NCBI GenBank assembly: GCA_017548225.1
Contig: JAFYMV010000170.1
Span: 1-18,400, forward strand
DNA: 18,400 nucleotides
Direction: 5' to 3'
From: Bacteroidaceae bacterium
GTDB lineage: Bacteria > Bacteroidota > Bacteroidia > Bacteroidales > Bacteroidaceae
Part shown: positions 13,654 through 18,400 of the stretch, piece by piece
Layout: every line of letters starts with the position of its first letter
How positions within the stretch are numbered: position 1 is the first letter of the stretch
The notes under the pieces: generated by a model
Told to the model about the DNA's origin: nothing
Database searches by the model: none
The model's input: only the letters and a program-made list of their open reading frames with translations
Translations under genes and position numbers: made by a program

Positions 13654-15096
13654 TTATTTTCTTATATAGTTAATTTCCAAGTTGCGTATTGCCATAGGCA
13701 TTCCCATTACCTCCGATTCAAGTTTCTCGTACTGTTGCTCCAATTGCAGCAGTTCGTCAGTCATCTTATTCCGCTCACTATTCGAAGAACGGGTATATCG
13801 TCCGCGTTTATCATTGAGTTCGTTGGCGAGTTTATCCAGTTCGACCTGTTTCTTCTGCCAATCGATATAGAGTTGGCGCGCTTCGGAAGATTTGAAATCA
13901 TCCAACGAGTGATAGTCTGTAAAGTCATCTATCACGAAGGTAAAGTCTCTTTTCTTTTCCTCATTCTGTAAGTTTAGTCCCAATCTGAAGAGCGTCTGTG
14001 TGGCCTTATCTACCGCTTGCAGGTCAGTTTGTGTAGCCGCTATGCTATGTATCTGTGCAGCGTTGCGTATATCCTCGAAATTATCCTCTCCGTACTTATA
14101 ATACTGCTTTGTCTCATTGGGGATAAATGTATATACACATACCATATCTTCAGGTTGGTTACGATCGGTAGCAAACCATCCGAGCTTGTTCACCTCATCA
14201 ATAATCATCATGTAATCATTGGCGGGCGAGTTGAATGGCATGCCCACATTCTGCGGCATAAGGTATCGGTCAGTGGTACTATTGTATCGTGTTACATAGA
14301 TATCATATCCACCCACCCCATTAGGGTTGTTGTTAGCAAAATATATGGTTAATCCGTCAGACAATACATAGGGATAGGCATTATCCCCTTCAGGAAATCC
14401 ATCCATCAATGCAGGTTTACTCCAATCGTCCAGCATCTTATAGCACATATACAGCTGCATCACTCCATAACCATCTACATCGCTATAGTATATCTTATCA
14501 CGCATCTCGGTACGGTATGCTGTACCCTCCGAAGAAGCACTCTCCAATATGTTTCGCGAGAACTTCACCTCGCCGCATTCCTTTCCCAACTTATAAGCCT
14601 CCAAGAACTTATTCTTTGCTACCACTACGCTATCCACGAAGGTAACCTTTTCTACTCTTTTGTAGAATTTCAGCTCATGCTTGGCCTTTTCAGATCGTCG
14701 GGTATAGATGACAAACATGGAGTCCGTAGGCTCCACCTTCTCAAGATATTCCTCATAGTGCTCTATAGCCTCCTCAAAGTTCCCGTCGGCAAGGAAATAG
14801 TCGCCTATATATCTGTAGGCATTCTCCACATCACTGTCTACCGCCTTTTCCAGATAGGTCAACGCCTTTTCATGCTCGCCCGTCTCGTTTAGGCACACAC
14901 CGTACCAGTAGTTCAGACTTCCGCTTTTAGGATTGCTTTTGAGCAACTTGGCAAACACAGGTTTAGCTTTAGCATATTCGCCCTCTGCAAACCACTTGCG
15001 GGCTTGCGTCTGATTTTGTCCCCACGCCAAGCAACTCATGCAGAGAGTCAGTGCCGCGAGTATATATCTCTTTGTTGTTTTGCTATGCATAGTCAT
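13654..15096 (-). CDS. Exported TPR and beta-propeller (PD40-like) protein, PorE-like without OmpA domain
   Basis: This 480-residue envelope protein has a signal peptide to about residue 26 (cleavage after AWG). TPR units span about 29-150 (ARKWFAEGEYAKAKPVFAKLLKSNP; SLNYWYGVCLNETGEHEKALTYLEKAV; NFEEAIEHYEEYLEKV). Residues about 195-345 hold PD40/WD40-like propeller blades (KIYYSDVDGYGVMQLYMC; YPYVLSDGLTIYFANNNPNGVGGYDIYVTRY; MIIDEVNKLGWFATDRN). A long coiled coil covers about 410-465. TPR plus PD40 is the front half of T9SS PorE, but the carboxypeptidase-like and OmpA peptidoglycan-binding domains are absent. The ATG at 15096 follows a -7 element; a second in-frame ATG six bases on (MHSKTTKR) is equally possible. 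It leads a pair with udp. Function is unknown; a structural or scaffold role in the envelope is inferred. Confidence 0.82.
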   Translation of the reverse strand: MTMHSKTTKRYILAALTLCMSCLAWGQNQTQARKWFAEGEYAKAKPVFAKLLKSNPKSGSLNYWYGVCLNETGEHEKALTYLEKAVDSDVENAYRYIGDYFLADGNFEEAIEHYEEYLEKVEPTDSMFVIYTRRSEKAKHELKFYKRVEKVTFVDSVVVAKNKFLEAYKLGKECGEVKFSRNILESASSEGTAYRTEMRDKIYYSDVDGYGVMQLYMCYKMLDDWSKPALMDGFPEGDNAYPYVLSDGLTIYFANNNPNGVGGYDIYVTRYNSTTDRYLMPQNVGMPFNSPANDYMMIIDEVNKLGWFATDRNQPEDMVCVYTFIPNETKQYYKYGEDNFEDIRNAAQIHSIAATQTDLQAVDKATQTLFRLGLNLQNEEKKRDFTFVIDDFTDYHSLDDFKSSEARQLYIDWQKKQVELDKLANELNDKRGRYTRSSNSERNKMTDELLQLEQQYEKLESEVMGMPMAIRNLEINYIRK

Positions 15097-15115
15097 CTTA
15101 TATATATAGTAAGGG

Positions 15116-15123
15116 CGAAGTTA
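15116..15123 (-). promoter_or_regulatory. -7 element of the TPR/propeller-udp pair
   Basis: TAACTTCG on the minus strand, one base off TAnnTTTG, lies 19 bases upstream of the ATG at 15096. The nearest TTTG is 23 bases further upstream, slightly longer than usual. Confidence 0.45.
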
Positions 15124-15240
15124 CTCATTTTTATTGGAACAACAGGCAAAAAGAATACAATTTATTACTTTTTATAGCACATCACCACCTCATCGGTAAA
15201 TTTAAGTAGCCACACAGTAGGTGAAACAACCGAAAAAGTT

Positions 15241-15248
15241 TAATTTTG
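15241..15248 (+). promoter_or_regulatory. -7 element of the DPP5 gene
   Basis: TAATTTTG matches TAnnTTTG and lies 48 bases before the ATG at 15297. No TTTG is found at the standard upstream spacing. Confidence 0.5.
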
Positions 15249-15296
15249 CACATTGATAAATATTGCATACACATTAATAGATAATTACAAATTATT

Positions 15297-17396
15297 ATGA
15301 ATTGGACTAAACACACGCTACTTATGGCAACAACCGTCATGGCAGGAGCCTTGAGCTCATGTGCAGACAAGCTCGAGCCCGGCTTCATCGGCAAGCACGA
15401 GATTAAGATTGAGAATGGTCGCATGACCCCCGAAGCCCTTTGGGCTATGGGCCGTATCGGCGGCATGAGCGTATCGCCCGATGCTAACACTATCGCTTAC
15501 GGTGTATCGTACTACAGCGTACCCGAAAACAAGAGCCACCGCGTCCTCTACACGATGGATGCGAAAGGCAAGCGCCAACGCATGCTTACCACTACCACCG
15601 CCAATGAGGGCGATGCCGTATGGATCAAGGACGGCACCAAGTTGGCCTTCTTGAGCAACGCAAGTGGCAGCAACCAGTTATGGGAGATGAACCCCGACGG
15701 TAGCGAGCGTCGCCAACTCACCAATACCGCAAAGAGCATCGAAGGTTTTGCCTTCTCTCCCGATGAGACAAAGGTAATCCTCGTCATGACCGTACAGAAT
15801 GGTCCCAGCACCATAGACAAACATCCCGACCTTCCCCTTACTACAGGCCGTGTCATCAATGACCTCATGTACAAGCATTGGGACGAGTGGGTAGACGAAA
15901 TCCCCCATCCTTTCCTTGCAGACTTTGACGGCGACATAGTAACCAACCCACGCGACATCCTTGAAGGCGAACTCTACGAGTCTCCCCTACGCCCCTTCGG
16001 TGGCATGGAGCAGTTTTCTTGGAGTCCTGACGGAAACACCATTGCCTACACCTGCCGCAAGAAATGCGGTGCCGACTATGCCAAGAGCACCGATAGCGAT
16101 ATCTATCTTTACAACATTGCCACAGGCGAGACGACCAATATCTGCAAGCTCTCGGCTACCGACAAGAACATGGGTTACGATACCAATCCCCAGTTCTCAC
16201 CCGACGGTACCATGATCGCTTGGCAGAGCATGGAGCGCAACGGCTATGAGAGCGATTGGAATCGTCTCTATGTGATGGACCTCGCCACTGGCGAGAAACG
16301 CTTCGTAAGTCGCGCCTTTGACAGTAATGTGGATGAATTTGTATGGACCCCCGATGGTCGCGGTTTCTACTTTACCGGCGTATGGCATGGCGTATCAATG
16401 ATCTATAGCCTAGACCTTGCAGGTAATCTCACCCAGCTTACTACAGGTCAATACGATTTTGGCGGCATTACCCTCATGGGCGACCAGATACTCTGCAAGC
16501 GCCACTCTATGGAGGAGGCCGACGAAATCTACTCCTTCCACCCCACTAAGGGAGACAAGCTCACCCAGCTCACCACCGAGAACAAGCACATCTATGACCA
16601 GATAGAGCGTGGCAAGGTAGAGCCCCGTTGGGTAAAGACAACAGATGGTAAGGATATGCTCGTATGGGTCATCTATCCTCCCCATTTTGATAAGAACAAG
16701 AAGTACCCCACCCTGCTCTTCTGCGAGGGCGGACCGCAGAGCCCCGTGAGCCAGTTCTGGAGCTATCGTTGGAATTTCCAGATTATGGCAGCCAACGATT
16801 ACATCATCGTAGCCCCCAACCGTCGTGGCCTTCCCGGATTCGGTCTTGAGTGGAACGAAGCCATCAGCGGCGACTACGGTGGCCAGTGCATGAAAGACTA
16901 CCTCACCGCTATCGATGACATGGCTCAAGAGCCCTATGTGGATGCCGACCGTCTCGGATGCGTAGGTGCCTCATTCGGTGGCTTCTCGGTATACTGGCTC
17001 GCTGGTCATCACGACAAGCGCTTCAAGGCCTTCATCTCTCATTCAGGTATCTTCAACCTCGAGCAGCAATACCTCGAGACTGAAGAGATGTGGTTTGCCA
17101 ACTGGGACCTCGGTGGCGCCTACTGGGAGAAGAACAAGATGACCGAGCACACCTATAGCAACTCTCCCCACCGCTTCGTAGACAAGTGGGACACCCCCAT
17201 CCTCTGCATTCATGGTGAGAAAGACTTCCGTATCCTTGCCTCACAAGGCATGGCCGCCTTCAATGCCGCTATCCTTCGTGGTGTACCCGCACAGCTCCTC
17301 GTCTACCCCGACGAAAATCACTGGATACTGCGCCCACAAAACGGTATCCTTTGGCAACGCACCTATTTCGAGTGGCTCGACAAGTGGCTAAAATAA
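15297..17396 (+). CDS. dpp5: Dipeptidyl-peptidase 5-like S9 family serine peptidase, lipoprotein
   Basis: This 699-residue prolyl-oligopeptidase-family enzyme closely resembles Porphyromonas gingivalis DPP5, which removes dipeptides with Ala or hydrophobic P1 residues from oligopeptides. It has a lipoprotein signal peptide with lipobox LSSC (Cys22). Residues about 45-430 form a beta-propeller with repeated SPD/NPDG blade motifs (SVSPDANTIAYGVS, FSPDETKVILV, SWSPDGNTIAYTCRKK, FSPDGTMIAWQS, WTPDGRGFYF). The alpha/beta-hydrolase domain follows: KYPTLLFCEGGPQSPVSQFW, APNRRGLPGFG, the nucleophile in GASFGGFSVYW (Ser559), Asp643 in HGEKDFRI and His675 in DENHWI. The propeller segment RVINDLMYKHWDEWVDEIPHP is also a DPP5 hallmark. 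All triad residues are present. It stands alone between a -7 element and a terminator, and together with PepO suggests stepwise extracytoplasmic peptide breakdown. The subfamily call rests on remembered similarity across the whole length. Confidence 0.95.
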   Translation: MNWTKHTLLMATTVMAGALSSCADKLEPGFIGKHEIKIENGRMTPEALWAMGRIGGMSVSPDANTIAYGVSYYSVPENKSHRVLYTMDAKGKRQRMLTTTTANEGDAVWIKDGTKLAFLSNASGSNQLWEMNPDGSERRQLTNTAKSIEGFAFSPDETKVILVMTVQNGPSTIDKHPDLPLTTGRVINDLMYKHWDEWVDEIPHPFLADFDGDIVTNPRDILEGELYESPLRPFGGMEQFSWSPDGNTIAYTCRKKCGADYAKSTDSDIYLYNIATGETTNICKLSATDKNMGYDTNPQFSPDGTMIAWQSMERNGYESDWNRLYVMDLATGEKRFVSRAFDSNVDEFVWTPDGRGFYFTGVWHGVSMIYSLDLAGNLTQLTTGQYDFGGITLMGDQILCKRHSMEEADEIYSFHPTKGDKLTQLTTENKHIYDQIERGKVEPRWVKTTDGKDMLVWVIYPPHFDKNKKYPTLLFCEGGPQSPVSQFWSYRWNFQIMAANDYIIVAPNRRGLPGFGLEWNEAISGDYGGQCMKDYLTAIDDMAQEPYVDADRLGCVGASFGGFSVYWLAGHHDKRFKAFISHSGIFNLEQQYLETEEMWFANWDLGGAYWEKNKMTEHTYSNSPHRFVDKWDTPILCIHGEKDFRILASQGMAAFNAAILRGVPAQLLVYPDENHWILRPQNGILWQRTYFEWLDKWLK

Positions 17397-17424
17397 GTGA
17401 GTGAAGAAAGCGCTTTTTAAGCAT

Positions 17425-17479
17425 AAGAACATAAGTACATATCCGTATTCGATATCCCTGCTTATGTTCTTTGTTTTTT
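17425..17479 (+). terminator. Terminator after dpp5
   Basis: AAGAACATAAG (17425-17435) pairs perfectly with CTTATGTTCTT (17461-17471), closing a 25-base loop, and TGTTTTTT follows. It starts 28 bases after the dpp5 stop and separates it from the next gene. Confidence 0.85.
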
Positions 17480-17509
17480 ACTCCACACTCACGCGAATAA
17501 TTGAGATAT

Positions 17510-18040
17510 ATGTCAACACCCATCAGCAAATCCGACACAACCATAATCTTTCCTTCTCGCCCTAGCAAGTCCCACACCCTTGCTTTGGCTCATAATGCTC
17601 TTGCCGATGCCACCGTGCTCGCCCAACTGCTTCATGTCATATACGAAGGTGCTGACCCTACGCGTTGGCATGCTGCCTGGGCCATTGAGAAGGTGGCTCA
17701 TCAAGCGCCCCAACTTTTGCTCGGTGAGCGTCGCCGTCTCATGCACCTCGCCATGCATACGGATACAACTCATGGATTGCGTCGTCTATTGCTCACTACC
17801 CTACACCATCTCCCCGATGAAGAGGTCATTGATGTTGCCTTTTTCGATTATCTGCTCCAGCAGATGACCGACCTTCAATCACCTCCTGCCGTACAAGCCA
17901 TCGCCATGAAACTCGCCGAGCGTCATAGCCGCATTGAGCCAGCCCTACACGACGAATTCCTATGCATCGTTCGCAACATAGAGCTCGACTATTATTCGCC
18001 CGCCCTACGCTCTGTCGCACGCCGATATATCAAGAGATGA
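17510..18040 (+). CDS. Hypothetical HEAT-like helical protein
   Basis: I do not recognise a named family in this 176-residue protein. It has no signal peptide or transmembrane segment and looks wholly helical. Pairs of amphipathic helices recur at about 26-45 (ALADATVLAQLLHVIYEG), 49-66 (RWHAAWAIEKVAHQAPQLL), 71-98 and 104-145. The phrase HAAWAIEKVA is typical of a HEAT repeat, and it ends in a basic ARRYIKR. His is unusually common. An ATG at 17510 (MSTPISKSD) is preferred to an in-frame TTG at 17501 that adds only three residues. It follows a terminator and precedes the crcB promoter, so it is probably transcribed alone, but I did not find its promoter in the 113-base gap. HEAT-like solenoids usually bind proteins; nothing points to a partner. 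Confidence 0.78.
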   Translation: MSTPISKSDTTIIFPSRPSKSHTLALAHNALADATVLAQLLHVIYEGADPTRWHAAWAIEKVAHQAPQLLLGERRRLMHLAMHTDTTHGLRRLLLTTLHHLPDEEVIDVAFFDYLLQQMTDLQSPPAVQAIAMKLAERHSRIEPALHDEFLCIVRNIELDYYSPALRSVARRYIKR

Positions 18041-18093
18041 CACCATCATTCTCTTCCTAAAGTTTTAAGAAAAGACAACAAATCAGACAAAGC

Positions 18094-18125
18094 TTTCTAA
18101 TAAAAATTTCAAATTAATATCTTTG
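18094..18125 (+). promoter_or_regulatory. Promoter upstream of crcB
   Basis: TTTC (18094-18097) followed after 20 bases by TATCTTTG (18118-18125), an exact -7 consensus. Transcription should begin around 18130, about 110 bases before the crcB start codon. Confidence 0.7.
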
Positions 18126-18129
18126 CAAA

Positions 18130-18219
18130 ATGAGAGGTATCTTGCACCTATCTGAAACGATATGGACTATGCCGTTAATACATCAGGTCTCCACGTCCTT
18201 TAACGGGGATTTTTATTAA
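18130..18219 (+). promoter_or_regulatory. crcB leader: upstream ORF and attenuator-like hairpin
   Basis: The transcript start is expected close to an ATG at 18130 that opens a 29-codon ORF (begins MRGILHLSETIW, ends FNGDFY, stop 18217-18219). Within its last third CCGTTAA (18172-18178) pairs with TTAACGG (18200-18206); AGG/CCT can pair inside the loop. GGATTTTTATT follows, resembling an intrinsic terminator, and crcB begins 19 bases after the ORF stop. Further upstream AGGT and ACCT (18134-18137, 18147-18150) could form a small hairpin. CrcB genes are often controlled by fluoride riboswitches, but I could not find that riboswitch's conserved pattern here. Whether the element is a peptide-coding attenuator, an unfamiliar structured RNA or chance is open. 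Confidence 0.4.
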
Positions 18220-18238
18220 ATTATCATCTTCGTACATT

Positions 18239-18400
18239 ATGATCAAGTCAATATTCATTGTGGGTATGGGGAGCTTCGCCGGTGGGGCGCTGCGCTACTA
18301 CTTGTCTACACTTTTCAAGGGCTGGTGCGGACAGGGATTCCCCTACGCCACATTGGCGGTAAACCTCATCGGGTGCTTCGCCTTCGGCATGCTCTTCGCA
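18239..18400 (+). CDS. crcB: CrcB/FluC fluoride ion channel, partial (3' end outside window)
   Basis: The first 54 codons of a small membrane protein that exports fluoride through a dual-topology dimer. Residues 8-22 read VGMGSFAGGALRYYL, matching the GGxxGAxxRY start of the family. Residues 37-50 read ATLAVNLIGCFAFG, matching the GTLxVNxxGxFxxG pore segment with the conserved Asn42. Full-length members have about 125 residues, so more than half is beyond the window. The ATG at 18239 fits the alignment at the N-terminus, with the first transmembrane helix beginning at residue 4. It is preceded by a well-formed promoter and a long leader that may be regulatory. Confidence 0.93.
   Translation, partial: MIKSIFIVGMGSFAGGALRYYLSTLFKGWCGQGFPYATLAVNLIGCFAFGMLFA

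Noticed and set aside
12949..13971. 340-codon plus-strand open frame overlapping udp and the TPR/propeller gene
   Set aside because: It crosses the boundary of two well-supported minus-strand genes and is Ile/His/Leu-rich without domain features, as expected for an antisense shadow.
18130..18219. Annotating the 29-codon frame before crcB as a separate protein gene
   Set aside because: It is short, overlaps a terminator-like hairpin and has no recognisable protein features; it is better described as part of a leader until conservation is shown.
18130..18238. Canonical fluoride riboswitch upstream of crcB
   Set aside because: I looked for the conserved GGNGAUGG start, the AAC/CUGAU middle and the CCUAC end in order and could not place them; only loose resemblances such as GATATGG and ATCAGGTCTCC are present. 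A covariance-model search could overturn this.

Overview
The window looks like chromosomal DNA from a Bacteroidota organism, order Bacteroidales, and probably Prevotella-like. Several signs agree. Promoters have the Bacteroidetes form (TTTG about 20 bases before TAnnTTTG). Ribosome binding sites lack a clear Shine-Dalgarno. The gene set is also typical: fused FeoA-FeoB, a type IX secretion plug protein, PPi-dependent phosphofructokinase, DPP5 and a BatC-like TPR protein. There are no tRNA or rRNA genes, no CRISPR array, no insertion sequence and no phage genes. This is mostly core chromosome, with repeat-rich intergenic gaps.

Layout. 1-1845 (-): 5' three quarters of a FeoAB iron transporter, running off the left edge. 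2045-3334 (+): T9SS plug protein, divergent from feoAB. 3335-3832: a gap of about 500 bases with a five-unit 22-bp degenerate tandem repeat and a mosaic of dispersed repeats. 3833-4096 (-): small conserved-looking protein with its own promoter and terminator. 4348-5994 (+): PPi-phosphofructokinase. 6127-7083 and 7124-9154 (+): membrane-anchored GH25 lysozyme and M13 metallopeptidase lipoprotein. 9239-9958 (-): BatC-like TPR/Q-rich protein. 10063-11511 (+): tyrosine phenol-lyase/tryptophanase-like PLP enzyme. 11572-15096 (-): DoxX, MsrC, uridine phosphorylase and a TPR/beta-propeller protein. 15297-17396 (+): DPP5-like S9 peptidase lipoprotein. 17510-18040 (+): HEAT-like protein of unknown function. 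18239-18400 (+): start of the CrcB/FluC fluoride channel behind a leader that may be regulatory.

Themes. The M13 and DPP5 lipoproteins, the beta-eliminating lyase and uridine phosphorylase fit an organism that uses peptides, amino acids and nucleosides, with PPi-linked glycolysis. The plug protein implies a T9SS elsewhere in the genome. The PorE-like TPR/propeller protein may belong to the same envelope machinery.

The observations most worth a second look are: (1) FeoB has a normal-looking permease, but G1 and G3 of its GTPase are broken and a histidine-rich insert follows; (2) the PLP lyase keeps the catalytic lysine but has Leu where tryptophanase and TPL have the cofactor-contacting Arg; (3) the crcB leader has a 29-codon upstream ORF ending in a hairpin plus T-run and no recognisable fluoride riboswitch; (4) a 14-bp dispersed repeat lies in frame inside the plug gene and again just before msrC.
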